From assembly GCA_902825945.1 (NCBI GenBank), contig CADECY010000034.1, forward strand, positions 33,234 to 68,070: 34,837 nt of DNA, read 5' to 3'. The notes beneath the pieces were generated by a model that did not search any database, had not been told where the DNA came from, and was given only the letters and a program-made list of their open reading frames with translations. The position numbers and the translations under genes were made by a program. Positions 18,901 through 27,197 of the stretch are shown here, in pieces (the stretch's first letter is position 1; every line of letters starts with the position of its first letter). The DNA comes from an uncultured Acidobacteriota bacterium. Lineage in GTDB: Bacteria; Acidobacteriota; Terriglobia; Bryobacterales; Bryobacteraceae.

Positions 18901-19441
18901 CGGCAAGGGCCAGAAGTTCCTCGGAAGCGCTTCGCGCATCACCGATGCCGTGGCGGGCGGATGGAAGATTTCCGCCATCCATACCTATGTCTCTGGCACG
19001 CCGATGGTAGTGAACTGCAATCAGAACTTCTTCGGCGCCGGTAGCAACGCACGTTGCAGCTTCGCTCCTGGAGTCTCCACGGGCCAGATCCCGATCATCA
19101 ATCCAGAATGGAATTCGGATAAGGGTACCGCGTTCCGCGTGCCCTATCTGAATCGCGCCGCGTTCGTTCTGCCGCCGAACATGACCTTTGGCGACACGCC
19201 TCGCCGCATGGCGTACCTGCGCACGCCGTGGTCGATCAACGAGGATGTCGCGCTGCTCAAGAACTTCACAATCCACGAGAAGGTGGGACTCGAGATTCGC
19301 GCCTCCGCCTCGAACGTGTTGAATCGCGCGCTGCTGGCCGCCCCGGTGACCGCGCAGAACGCGAACAACTTCGGATTCATCGCGACGGCGCAGGGCAACG
19401 GCCCCCGGAACGTCCAACTCGGCGCGCGCGTTTCGTTCTGA
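15959..19441 (+). CDS. TonB-dependent receptor, Oar-like, with N-terminal carboxypeptidase-regulatory-like domain
   Basis: The 1,160-residue product starts with a signal peptide (MGLRLFLITALGAVTLAA). Residues about 20-110 form a carboxypeptidase-regulatory-like beta-sandwich (GTIRGTVTDQSGAAIPDASV, GVYSLLYLAAGEYNVTAEK). A plug domain follows (MQEFKVQSSGYSAEYGR, then GVINWVTKSGSNEVHG), then a long outer-membrane barrel ending in LGARVSF with the C-terminal aromatic needed for barrel assembly. Length and layout match the ~1,100-residue receptors expanded in Acidobacteria, thought to take up oligosaccharides or other large solutes using TonB energy. An AGGGGG tract lies just upstream of the ATG. 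It is intact, unlike the related pseudogene at 30034-33253. Confidence 0.93.
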   Translation: MGLRLFLITALGAVTLAAQNRGTIRGTVTDQSGAAIPDASVQVRSASTGFSQTAKSGSDGVYSLLYLAAGEYNVTAEKTGFKKSQTTGVQVHAVTVTPLDIVLTVGTVEQSVEVNAQAPLLDAQGTNLGKVMPTHAIRDLPLFIGGGVRANLAFVILTPGVIGPANNPRIGGGLLDGQSEQLDGAESQSERRNDPAMNGVSVEGMQEFKVQSSGYSAEYGRTSNGVINWVTKSGSNEVHGSAFVFNRNEVFNARGFTFVPTRRPIVRQWNPGASFGGPIYIPKVYDGRNKAFFFFAYERASTRNGQSTALVTAPVPEYLNGDMRRNVDSSGRTIPLYDPIDANGNVIANAADRPRMQCRGVLDVICPERIDPAAKLLTALLPRPDDPSLIVNNYRSRSFSKSQSWLPSIKLDYTFTDKHRVSYLFSHFFSPANPSINNLEGLPGTGFPSEVHTDYHRLNDDYVITPNLLNHITIGLNQRQVIEAPDYVSRFPADLARQTYIPGTVTPLAPGTSSTYVTGFAQWGNSVFTDSRGRTVNFKEQLAWIKGSHNIKFGFEILRGQYRRLDRNNAFGTVNFSAAGTGNPTVANSGSDWASFLLGLASGGGFRYPSDTTFQFPYYAWYVQDDYKVTKSLTINIGLRYEIPLPKRERNLRNSNFCPTCLNQAAGGLPGAMLFAGRDGAPERFGETKMNALGPRLGIAYQLNSKTLVRTGSAIYYQPSREDGNADNGIQGFGGTFGAIANNLSNGISYRVRDGFRPFQAQIDSLRPPISDPQTLSRNLLQQAPFFYFSKAGRAPYFADWNFTLERTLTSNSVMRATYHGVVGVKMLSRQQSQNQLDPAYWSVYGNLLAQPVSSVINNPVVVASGFRLPYPAFPTNLQLQQALRPFPQYSDINSNAGGQNDGHSTFHALETSFEHRFNKGLFMLASYTFCKLISTTNGEDANRTSDGAVQNQYNRRLDKAVANQDTPHNLRISYVYDLPFGKGQKFLGSASRITDAVAGGWKISAIHTYVSGTPMVVNCNQNFFGAGSNARCSFAPGVSTGQIPIINPEWNSDKGTAFRVPYLNRAAFVLPPNMTFGDTPRRMAYLRTPWSINEDVALLKNFTIHEKVGLEIRASASNVLNRALLAAPVTAQNANNFGFIATAQGNGPRNVQLGARVSF

Positions 19442-19465
19442 ACGTTACCCCAAGGAGGACTCGAC

Positions 19466-19924
19466 ATGCGGATCGGCGAAGTCATTCGCGTCTCCGGATG
19501 CATTACGAAAGAGAAGTTCATCGCTGGCCGGACCCTCGCCGAAATCGAGCGGATCCTCGGTTTCCACTCAGGCCGGTTTGCCCGCGGAGTTGCGGTCGTG
19601 CATCTCCTCGAGCTTCCGGAACTGGATAAGTTCGAACTGGCGGGATACACCAATGTTGCCGGCCACCGGTACAGCGAACCGGAGGGCCTGGACATCGAGA
19701 GAATCAAGGCTATCGCACGATCCACGTGGGCCTTGGCCGGTTTCGAGCGGTTGGTCAAGGTGAGGCCAATGATTCCCGATAACCGTGAAATGGACCCGGA
19801 CCTGCAGTATCCTCCGGGACTGGGCGCCCCGCAGTGGAAAGCCGTGGCTCCCTTGATGGCGAAAGTGGTAGCCGTCGTCAGCGACTACCCGAGCGGCCGA
19901 TACCAGCGCAGCCTTACCAGATAG
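19466..19924 (+). CDS. Small conserved-looking protein of unknown function
   Basis: The 152-residue product (MRIGEVIRVSGCITKEKFIA...) has no signal peptide or membrane segment and is probably cytoplasmic. A consensus Shine-Dalgarno, AAGGAGG, lies about 10 bases upstream of the ATG, one of the strongest in the window, so it is very likely translated. Visible segments are AGRTLAEIERILGFHSGRFA, ARGVAVVHLLELPELDKFEL and an end rich in Pro/Gly (DPDLQYPPGLGAPQWKAV). It lies 24 bases after the TonB receptor on the same strand, so it may share its transcript. I have a vague impression of similar ~140-residue orphan proteins in other bacteria, but cannot name a family. Confidence 0.75.
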   Translation: MRIGEVIRVSGCITKEKFIAGRTLAEIERILGFHSGRFARGVAVVHLLELPELDKFELAGYTNVAGHRYSEPEGLDIERIKAIARSTWALAGFERLVKVRPMIPDNREMDPDLQYPPGLGAPQWKAVAPLMAKVVAVVSDYPSGRYQRSLTR

Positions 19925-19954
19925 CGGCCCCAGCGCTTCGGTGCCATCCCGGAC

Positions 19955-20408
19955 CTACTGGACGGGCTTCTTCGCGATCTTCGGCCACTGATGGTCCGCC
20001 TTGGTAATCGCCCCGGGAACATCGCGTTCCCACTTGCCCTTGGCCCAGGGATGATTCAGATAAAGCCTGCCGTCCACGATCTTCCACGCCTCAGGCGAAA
20101 TGTTCGCGGTCTTCCCGGTGCTCACAGCATAGGCGCAGTAGCCGCCATATTGCGGCGGTGCATACTTTTCCGGGTTCGCCCGAAAGGGCATCGAGATTCT
20201 CACGTGAGGAGAAGAGCCACGTGGCGCCCATCCATCGATGGGAGAGCCCCGCTTGGCCGGTTTTCGGCGATCCGCCGGTGAAATAGGCGACTACGTCCGT
20301 GCCTTTCACCGCGATGCCTTGTCCATTCTGGTTGACCGGAGTGACCGGATCGGCGGCCTGGAGCACGCCGATGGCGAAGACGAGAGTGAGAGTGCGGACC
20401 CAGATCAT
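19955..20408 (-). pseudogene. YHS-domain protein gene with a single frameshift
   Basis: The ATG at 20408 opens a signal-peptide-like start (MIWVRTLTLVFAIGVLQA) followed by GIAVKGTDVVAYFTGGSPKT and WLFSSRENLDA. That frame then turns to nonsense, but the frame shifted by one base continues with FRANPEKYAPPQYGGYCAYA, then EAWKIVDGRLYLNHPWAKGK, ending in WPKIAKKPVQ at 19955. Together they form a textbook periplasmic YHS protein (about 150 residues). Removing one base of the GGG at 20186-20188 restores the whole reading frame. YHS domains are thought to bind metal. It follows the DUF1501 gene on the same strand by 49 bases. A sequencing error is as likely as a true mutation. Confidence 0.75.
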
Positions 20409-20457
20409 GCAACGAGGATAGCGAAGCCGGGGTCCGTGCGAAACCGGCGGCGGATGC

Positions 20458-21840
20458 TCAGGCCAGCAGCCAGTCGGTGAACTCGTTCTCTCCATGGACA
20501 TCGGTCAACCGCATGTCCCGGCTCTGATAGCGCCACGTCAGCTTCATATGATCCATACCGATCAATCGCAGGATCGTCGCGTTCACGTCATGGACATTCT
20601 TCGGCTGATCGACGGCGCGGAGCCCGAACTCGTCGGTTGCGCCTAGCGCCCGGCCTCCGTGGATTCCGGCGCCCGCCATCCACATGCTGAAGCCATACGG
20701 ATGATGATCGCGGCCATTCTTGCCTTCGGCGAGCGGTGTGCGGCCGAACTCGCTGTTCCACACGATCAGCGTCGAATCGAGCAGTCCGCGGGCTTGCAAG
20801 TCGGTGATTAGCGCGGCCATCGGCTGGTCCGACTTCTTCGTCATCTTGATGTGCGAGCCGAGCAGGTCATTGTGCGCGTCGTCCCAATCGTCGCCAAGGT
20901 TGGTGCCGAGGAAGATTTGCACGAACCGGACTCCGCGCTCCACCAGCCTGCGCGCGAGCAGGCACTTGCGGCCAAAGTCGTCCGTCATCGGCTCGCCGAC
21001 ACCGTAGAGCTTGCGCGTCGCCTCAGACTCTTGCGCGATGTCCACCGCCGTGGGCGCTTCCGCCTGCATCCGGAACGCGAGTTCGTATGCCTTGATGCGC
21101 GCGTCGAGCGTCGAATCCTCCTCGCGCGAAGCGTAGTGCGCGCGATTGAGGTCGTTGATGAAGCCAAGCGTTTCCTTTTGTGCCGATCCGCCGATTCCTT
21201 CGGGATTCGAGAGGTTCAGCACCGGATTGCGGCCCGCGCGGAACATCGTGCCCTGATAGGTCGCGGGAAGAAATCCCGCGCCATAGGCACCCGCGCCGGA
21301 CTTCATCGCGCCATCGGACATCACGACGAACGACGGCAGATTCTGGTTGCCGCTGCCGAGCCCGTAGCTCACCCACGAGCCGATCGACGGGCGTCCGGGG
21401 AACTGAGTACCAGTCGACCGGAGAAAGATCGCTGGGGCGTGATCGAAGGCATCGCCATGGCACGAGCGCACCACGGCGATGCGATCCGCATGCTTCGACA
21501 GGTGCTTCCACAATGACGACATAGGCAGCCCCGATTGACCCTTCGGAGTGAACTCCCACGGCGATCCGCGCATGATCGCCTTGCGGAAATCGATGCGCGA
21601 CGTCTTCAATCCTTCGGCGAAACTCGCGGGCACCGTCTGGCCGGAGAGGCGCACGAGCGTGGGCTTTGGGTCGAACGTATCGACATGGCTGACGCCACCA
21701 TGATTGAAGATGTAGATCACGTTCTTAGCGCGGCCCATCGGCTGCGCTGCGCCCTGCATGATCGACGCGAGCGCCATGCCCGTAAAGCCACGTCCGGCGC
21801 GATGGATCCATTGACGGCGGGAAATCATGTCGTCGATCAT
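20458..21840 (-). CDS. DUF1501 family Tat-exported protein (copy 3)
   Basis: The 460-residue product carries a Tat-type signal (ISRRQWIHRAGRGFTGMAL). It has every DUF1501 landmark: NHGGVSHVDTFDPKPTLV, SEFGRTPLAEGKNGRDHHPY and a C-terminal DVNATILRLIGMDHMKLTWR segment. The ATG at 21840 is 3 bases beyond the stop of the DUF1549/DUF1553 gene; an in-frame ATG at 21828 is an alternative that shortens the region before the twin arginine. The pair forms a standard DUF1549/DUF1553-DUF1501 operon on the minus strand. Export is through the Tat pathway; the substrate is unknown. Confidence 0.92.
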   Translation of the reverse strand: MIDDMISRRQWIHRAGRGFTGMALASIMQGAAQPMGRAKNVIYIFNHGGVSHVDTFDPKPTLVRLSGQTVPASFAEGLKTSRIDFRKAIMRGSPWEFTPKGQSGLPMSSLWKHLSKHADRIAVVRSCHGDAFDHAPAIFLRSTGTQFPGRPSIGSWVSYGLGSGNQNLPSFVVMSDGAMKSGAGAYGAGFLPATYQGTMFRAGRNPVLNLSNPEGIGGSAQKETLGFINDLNRAHYASREEDSTLDARIKAYELAFRMQAEAPTAVDIAQESEATRKLYGVGEPMTDDFGRKCLLARRLVERGVRFVQIFLGTNLGDDWDDAHNDLLGSHIKMTKKSDQPMAALITDLQARGLLDSTLIVWNSEFGRTPLAEGKNGRDHHPYGFSMWMAGAGIHGGRALGATDEFGLRAVDQPKNVHDVNATILRLIGMDHMKLTWRYQSRDMRLTDVHGENEFTDWLLA

Positions 21841-21843
21841 CGT

Positions 21844-24225
21844 TTACTCCACATAGAGGAATTCGTTGACGTTGAAGAGTCCGCGCGCGAGTTCGCCGAG
21901 CGCCGCCGCGCGAGTGCCCAAGTGCGCGGTTTGCTTGTCGAGGAACTCACGCGAGCGGGTCCATTCGCGTTCGTTTGGATCGCGGCCGAAGATGGCGCGC
22001 CAGGCATCGGTGACCGGGTCCGCCGACTTTTCGAGGCGCGCCGCGAATCGATTCGCCTGCGTGAGCGTGAATTGCCCGTTCAGTAAGGAAAGCGACTGCG
22101 GCGCGGTTGTCGATGAGTCGCGGCGCGAGCAGCTCAGCACGCCTTCCGGACGGTCGAACGCCTCGAGCAGCGGCATGCGGAAATTGCGCCGCGAGATCAT
22201 GTAGATTGAACGGCGATCGTGCTCCTTCGCGTTCTCGGTGACGATCCAGGCGTTGGCGATCGGCTGGCTCATGCCGTAGAGTTCTTCAGTGGCAAGTGGG
22301 GGAACCACGGGCTTGCCGCCCGCCTTCAGGTTGAGCGCACCCGCCGATTGCAGCATCGCGTCGCGGATCTCTTCCGCCTCCAAACGGCGGCGTGTGAAAT
22401 GCGAGAGAAGGGTGTTCTCCGGGTCCGCTTCGGTGGCCTTGGCGCTCGCTTTCGCCGCGCGGCGATAGGTCTCCGAGTTCATGATCACGCGGTGGATTTC
22501 CTTAATCGACCACTTGCGTTCCACGAACTCCGCCGCGAGCCAGTCGAGCAGTTCCGGATGAGTGGCCGGCGCGGCGCGTGTGCCGAAGTCGCTGGGAGTC
22601 GCGACGATGCCACGCCCGAAATGATACTGCCAGATGCGATTCACCATCACGCGCGCGGTGAGCGGATTTTCGGGACGCGCGATCCATTCGGCAAGCGCCT
22701 TACGGCGACGCGTGGTGGGGGAATCGAGCGGTGGCTCGGGGATGTCGCCGCCGCCGAGCGCGGTCAGGAATCCGGGCCGTGCCTCTTCTTCCACGCCGCC
22801 GGATTTCGCGGGCACGTATGTGCGCGGCGACTCGCGGCCGATGTCGGTGAGTCCGGGTGAGAACGGACCCGGCGCGTACGTCTTGTAGACCCCGATCAGC
22901 CGGCGTTCGATCTTGTGGAGGCGCTCGAGTTCGTCTTTCGAAAGCCGCGCGTAGACCTCGTCATCCGATGGCTCGACGGTCTTGGCATTCGCATCGGCGA
23001 GCGCCTTCTGTTCGGGAGTCTTGCGATCGTCGGGCGTGCGAATCGCTTCTGCGATCTCAGGCGAAAGCTTCGCCAGGCGCTCGTCACGCAGCCGCGCGCG
23101 ATGAGGCCCGAGCAGCGCCATCAACTGATCGCCCACTTCGTGGAGCCGGAACGTTCGCGTGTTCTCCTGCAAGTCATAACCACGCGCCATGTCGTAGTGC
23201 AGGAAGACGCGGGTCTTGACGAAGGGCGCGAAGATCGCCTGCATCCGGAAGTAGTCGCGTTGCGGAATCGGGTCGAACTTGTGATCGTGGCAGCGCGCGC
23301 ATCCGGTGGTGAGGCCGAGAAAGACGCTCGATGTGGTGTCGACGAAATCGGTGAGCTGCTCCACACGATTGATGTCTTCCACCTTATAGAGCATGTCGCG
23401 ATTGGTTCCGACGGTGAAGTAGCCGGTTCCCTGCTGCGACTTCGGATCCTCGGGATACAACTCATCGCCTGCGATCTGCTCCTTGACGAAGCGATCGTAG
23501 GGCTTATCGGCGTTGAACGAATCGATCACGTAATCTCGATAGCGCCATGCGTACAAAAGGTAGGGATCCTGTTCGAAGCCCGAAGTGTCGCCGTAACGCA
23601 CCAGGTCGAGCCAATGCTTGCCCCACTTCTCGCCGTAATGCGGCGATGCGAGCAGGCGCTCGATCAGGTGGGAGAAGGCATCGGGCCGCGAGTCCGCCAG
23701 AAATTGCTGGATTTCGGTGTAGCCCGGTGGAAGTCCGTGGAGATCGTAGGTGGCGCGGCGAATCAGCGTGAGCTTGTCGGCTTCCGGAGCCGGTGCGAGT
23801 CCCCTCTCGGAAAGCTTCGCGGCGATGAAACCGTCGATGGGATTCACCTTGCCCGCCGGAATGGCCGGCTTCACCGGCGGACGGAAGGACCACCACTGGC
23901 CACCGCTCACGGGCTTCGTGCCCGCTCGCGGCCACGGAGCTCCCAGACCCAGCCAGGCGCGCAGCACCGCCGACTCCTCCGCCGGAAGCGCGCCGGCGGG
24001 CGGCATCTTGATCTTGCCCGAATATCCGATCGCCGCTTCGATCTTGGCGCGCAACGCCGTGACGCTCGCGCTCGAAGCGAGATCGACGCCCGCCATCTTC
24101 GTCTTCGCGTCATGGCACTGATGGCAGCGTTGCTCGAGGATCGAAACCGCGCGGCTTGGCGGATCGGCGGCGAGGCCCGCGATCGCGGCGAGCGGCAAAA
24201 CAGCGAGAAAACGCATTCCCACCAT
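21844..24225 (-). CDS. PSCYT1/DUF1549/DUF1553 protein with cytochrome-like CxxCH motifs
   Basis: From the ATG at 24225 the product has 793 residues. A signal peptide (MVGMRFLAVLPLAAIAGLA) is followed at residues 34-38 by CHQCH in the Planctomycete-cytochrome-like domain (CHDAKTKMAGVDLAS). DUF1549 starts near residue 130 (NPIDGFIAAKLSERGLAPAP, then LTLIRRATYDLHGLPPG). A second motif, GCARCHDHKFDPIPQRDYFR, closes that domain. DUF1553 occupies the C-terminal third (ENPLTARVMVNRIWQYHFGR, then SIKEIHRVIMNSETYRR). This is the full-length form of the family; the paralogue at 2164 lacks the first domain. An in-frame GTG at 24273 would put 16 charged residues before the signal peptide, so I prefer 24225 (24216 is also possible). 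Its redox role is inferred from CxxCH only. Confidence 0.9.
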   Translation of the reverse strand: MVGMRFLAVLPLAAIAGLAADPPSRAVSILEQRCHQCHDAKTKMAGVDLASSASVTALRAKIEAAIGYSGKIKMPPAGALPAEESAVLRAWLGLGAPWPRAGTKPVSGGQWWSFRPPVKPAIPAGKVNPIDGFIAAKLSERGLAPAPEADKLTLIRRATYDLHGLPPGYTEIQQFLADSRPDAFSHLIERLLASPHYGEKWGKHWLDLVRYGDTSGFEQDPYLLYAWRYRDYVIDSFNADKPYDRFVKEQIAGDELYPEDPKSQQGTGYFTVGTNRDMLYKVEDINRVEQLTDFVDTTSSVFLGLTTGCARCHDHKFDPIPQRDYFRMQAIFAPFVKTRVFLHYDMARGYDLQENTRTFRLHEVGDQLMALLGPHRARLRDERLAKLSPEIAEAIRTPDDRKTPEQKALADANAKTVEPSDDEVYARLSKDELERLHKIERRLIGVYKTYAPGPFSPGLTDIGRESPRTYVPAKSGGVEEEARPGFLTALGGGDIPEPPLDSPTTRRRKALAEWIARPENPLTARVMVNRIWQYHFGRGIVATPSDFGTRAAPATHPELLDWLAAEFVERKWSIKEIHRVIMNSETYRRAAKASAKATEADPENTLLSHFTRRRLEAEEIRDAMLQSAGALNLKAGGKPVVPPLATEELYGMSQPIANAWIVTENAKEHDRRSIYMISRRNFRMPLLEAFDRPEGVLSCSRRDSSTTAPQSLSLLNGQFTLTQANRFAARLEKSADPVTDAWRAIFGRDPNEREWTRSREFLDKQTAHLGTRAAALGELARGLFNVNEFLYVE

Positions 24226-24276
24226 GCTAGCGTTGTCGGATCGCGAGCGGGATGATAAGGTAAATTCAATCACCGT
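24226..24276. promoter_or_regulatory. Short divergent promoter region
   Basis: About 50 bases separate two divergent genes and include the AT-rich run GATAAGGTAAATTCAAT in otherwise GC-rich DNA. On the plus strand TTGTCG (24233-24238), 17 bases, then TAAGGT (24256-24261) resembles a sigma-70 promoter for the gene at 24277. No clear minus-strand promoter was identified. Confidence 0.3.
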
Positions 24277-26700
24277 ATGCGTCCCTGGGCACGATTCCTA
24301 CTGCCCCTCGTCCTCTTCCCGGCCGGCTTCTCCCAAACCGCGCCGATTGTCGCCAAGCTCCCTAACGGGAACGTGGGCATTCCGTACGAGACCCAACTGG
24401 CCGACGCGGTGATCGCGCAGCTTCCGCCCGAGAGCCGTCTGGTGAGCATCAACATGTCGCCGCCGAGCTTGCTTCCGGGCGGCTTGACGCTCGCGCCTAC
24501 GGGCCGGCTGAGCGGGGTCCCATCGGCGGCTGGTAACTTCGACTTCGCTGTCAGTGGCCGCGTGACCGTACTCGCCAGCGGCGCGAACTTCAGCTCGCCT
24601 TTCACGATTCAGGCGAACCTGATCGTCGAGGGCCGGACTGGCGGATTCACCATCGCGACCGCCGCCATCGGATTCGCGTCCGTCTCCGGCGGACCCGCAC
24701 GATCGGTGGTCCGCCTGCTCTCGAACACCGGCGCGGCGGTGCGCCCGTTCGCCGCTTCGGCGCGATCCAATGGCAACTGGCTCTCGGTGTCGCCGGGAAC
24801 GGGCCGCGTGGCGGGATTCGGCGCCACCGTGATTACGATCACCGCGAATCCCGCGCGTTTGAACGAGGGGCTGTACAGCGGCACGGTGACGATCGCCGCA
24901 ACCGATCCCGCGGAGCGCTTGGAGATTCCCGTAACGCTGAGCGTCTCCGATCCTGGGCAGACGATTTCGGTTTCGCAAAACGGAATGTCGTTCGAAGTGG
25001 AGCAAGGCCAACTCGCGCCGCCGGCGCAGAGTTTCGTGATCGCGACCACATCGCGCACCGCGGAGGAGTTCACGATCGCGGCGAGCACCAGCGAGCCGGG
25101 CGGCGCGGTGCCGTGGCTTTCGGTCACGCCCGCCAGCGGCACCGTGAGCCTGGAGCGGCCGGTGCGCGTGAGTGTCCGTGCCGGCCCCGCGCGGCTGACG
25201 CAAGGCCAATACTACGGCCACCTCGAGATCTCGTCCGGGCGAAACGCGTCGCGATTCGTGGGCGTATTGCTGAACGTGCTGAATCCGAACTCGACCCCGC
25301 TGCCCTCGATTTCGCCCAGTGGAGTCGCGCTGATCCAGCGTCCGTTCATTCCGGCGCCACCGCAAACGGTGACGCTGCACAACCCGTTCGGCCGCGCGCT
25401 CACAGCGACTCTGGCGGCGGAGTTCGACGGCTCCACGCAGAACTGGTTCACCATCAGCGTGCCGTCCGTCGCGGTGGGAGCGGGACTCTCGGTGGATTTT
25501 CGCATCGCTCGCTCGGCAACAGTGCGGCTCGCGCCGGGCGTGCATCGCGGAGCGGTTTCGATTCGAGTGGGCAACGTGATCCGGCGCGTGGCGGTGGTGG
25601 CGGTGGTGCTGCCGGGTTCGGAGAATCTGCTCACGCGGGAACGTGCGCTCGCGGCCGATCCCTGCATTCCCGCCTCGCTCGAAGCCGTTTCCGTGTCGCT
25701 CGCGCAGGGCTTCTCCACCGTCACCGGCTGGCCGATCGCATTGCGCGCGCTGGTGGTGAACAACTGTGGAGAACCGTTGCTGGAAGGCACCGTCACCGCG
25801 GCGTTCAGCTCGGGCGATCCGCCACTGAACCTCACCTCCGAGGGCGACGGACTCTGGGCGGGAACCTGGCTGCCGCGATCGAGCAGCGCCAACGCCGTGA
25901 TCAACCTGCTGGCGTCTTCGGTCACGCTTTCGGGCTCGTGGCAATTCGGCGGATCGGTGGACGGGAATCCGAACGCTGGCCCCTTGATCGACGAGGATGG
26001 CGTCCAGAGTGCCGCCAGCCAAGTGCCCGGCCGCCGGATCGCACCCGGCAGTTTCATCGCGATTCGCGGCAAGCGGATCGGAGCGGGATTCAATGTCGGG
26101 GCCGCGCCTTATCCGGCCACGCTGGGCCAGGCGACCGTTTATCTGAGCGGCGGCCTGCGCGTTCCGCTCTATTTCGTGAGCGAAGAGTTGATCACGGGCG
26201 TGGTCCCGTACAATCTGCCGGTGACATCGGGCAAGGCTTTCCTGATCCTCGAGCGCGGCAATCAGCGGTCGCAACCGCTGGATGTGGACGTGACGCGCAC
26301 GCAGCCCGCTGTGTTCACGCTGAGCGCTGACGGCCAGGGGCTCGGAATTTTTCAGCGATTCCGCGATGGAGTGGGTCCCGTGGCGGTGAACCGGACACTA
26401 CCGGTTCGCGCGGGCGATGTGATCACGATCTACTGCACGGGGCTGGGTCCGCTGACGAATCCTCTGGGAGCAGGCGCGGTGACGCCATTGCCGCCGCCGC
26501 TATTCGAGACTCGCGCATCGGTTACGGTGACGATCGGCGGCCGCAATGTGGTGCCATCGTTTGCTGGCATGGTTCCCACGCTCGCGGGCTTGTACGCGGT
26601 CAATGCCGAAGTTCCGGCGGGCTTGGCGCGCGGTGAAGTCGAGGTGGTGTTGACGGTGGGCGGAGAGTCGAGCCCGGCGGTGTTGTTGCCGGTGGAGTAG
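24277..26700 (+). CDS. Secreted BACON-like / TIGR03437 protein
   Basis: The 807-residue product starts with a signal peptide (MRPWARFLLPLVLFPAGFSQ). A putative-Ig-type module comes first (NGNVGIPYETQLADAV, LTLAPTGRLSGVPSAAGNF), then BACON-like repeats with the typical W-L-S-V-x-P turns (NWLSVSPGTGRVAG, PWLSVTPASGTVSL) and Y-x-G-x-x strands. The module with C463 and C497 follows, then TIGR03437 from about residue 573 to the end (GSFIAIRGKRIGAGFNVG, DVITIYCTGLGPLTNP). It is a smaller paralogue of the protein at 8543-12814 without the NHL propeller. It is expected to be exported and to bind surfaces or glycans; no catalytic motif is visible. Confidence 0.88.
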   Translation: MRPWARFLLPLVLFPAGFSQTAPIVAKLPNGNVGIPYETQLADAVIAQLPPESRLVSINMSPPSLLPGGLTLAPTGRLSGVPSAAGNFDFAVSGRVTVLASGANFSSPFTIQANLIVEGRTGGFTIATAAIGFASVSGGPARSVVRLLSNTGAAVRPFAASARSNGNWLSVSPGTGRVAGFGATVITITANPARLNEGLYSGTVTIAATDPAERLEIPVTLSVSDPGQTISVSQNGMSFEVEQGQLAPPAQSFVIATTSRTAEEFTIAASTSEPGGAVPWLSVTPASGTVSLERPVRVSVRAGPARLTQGQYYGHLEISSGRNASRFVGVLLNVLNPNSTPLPSISPSGVALIQRPFIPAPPQTVTLHNPFGRALTATLAAEFDGSTQNWFTISVPSVAVGAGLSVDFRIARSATVRLAPGVHRGAVSIRVGNVIRRVAVVAVVLPGSENLLTRERALAADPCIPASLEAVSVSLAQGFSTVTGWPIALRALVVNNCGEPLLEGTVTAAFSSGDPPLNLTSEGDGLWAGTWLPRSSSANAVINLLASSVTLSGSWQFGGSVDGNPNAGPLIDEDGVQSAASQVPGRRIAPGSFIAIRGKRIGAGFNVGAAPYPATLGQATVYLSGGLRVPLYFVSEELITGVVPYNLPVTSGKAFLILERGNQRSQPLDVDVTRTQPAVFTLSADGQGLGIFQRFRDGVGPVAVNRTLPVRAGDVITIYCTGLGPLTNPLGAGAVTPLPPPLFETRASVTVTIGGRNVVPSFAGMVPTLAGLYAVNAEVPAGLARGEVEVVLTVGGESSPAVLLPVE

Positions 26701-26715
26701 GAGTCGCCGCGCGGA

Positions 26716-27162
26716 TCACGCGAGATCGGATTGGTGGAACTCCACGATCAACGGCGGGTCTGCGGAGTAATCGCTGTAGCGAATCCAAGCTGGCTTGGCC
26801 CGAAAGTATGCAATGCCGCCCGCGCTCCTTCGTTCCCTGCCGTCTGGAAACCGGTTGAAGTATCGTTCGAGAAACTGGTCGAGTTCGTCTCCCGCGGGCT
26901 CATCGGCGGTGCCTTCGTATTGAACCGTTCGAACTGAGGCGGAGTCCGTCGAGCCGAACACGAACGCGATCGCGGGAGCGTTCCGCAAGTTCGCCGACTT
27001 TCGAGACGAGTCGAGCGTATCGAAGAAGATTTCGAAAAGATCATTCACCACCACGCCGATCAACGCTGATTGAGGTGCGCCGTTCGGAGCGGTCGTCGAG
27101 AGCACGGCGTAGACTTCCCCTTGGAGAAAGGCCGCGAGGTTCCGCCTGACGTCGGATGCCAT
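26716..27162 (-). CDS. Pyridoxamine 5'-phosphate oxidase-family (PPOX) protein
   Basis: From the ATG at 27162 the 148-residue product shows the split-barrel pattern of FMN-binding PPOX-like proteins: FLQGEVYAVLSTTAPNGAPQ (strand with the family's T-x-x-x-G-x-P), IGVVVNDLFEIFFDTLDSSR, KSANLRNAPAIAFVFG and an acidic C-terminal part (YFRAKPAWIRYSDYSADPP). The family includes flavin- or F420-dependent reductases and general stress proteins as well as true PNP oxidases; this one is too divergent to assign a substrate. The open frame runs further upstream, into ric, with Arg-rich composition, so 27162 is the best start. It lies 35 bases after ric on the same strand and is probably co-transcribed. 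Confidence 0.82.
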   Translation of the reverse strand: MASDVRRNLAAFLQGEVYAVLSTTAPNGAPQSALIGVVVNDLFEIFFDTLDSSRKSANLRNAPAIAFVFGSTDSASVRTVQYEGTADEPAGDELDQFLERYFNRFPDGRERRSAGGIAYFRAKPAWIRYSDYSADPPLIVEFHQSDLA

Positions 27163-27197
27163 GGGCGACAGAATACCATTGGCGCACGTCGCCTGAA

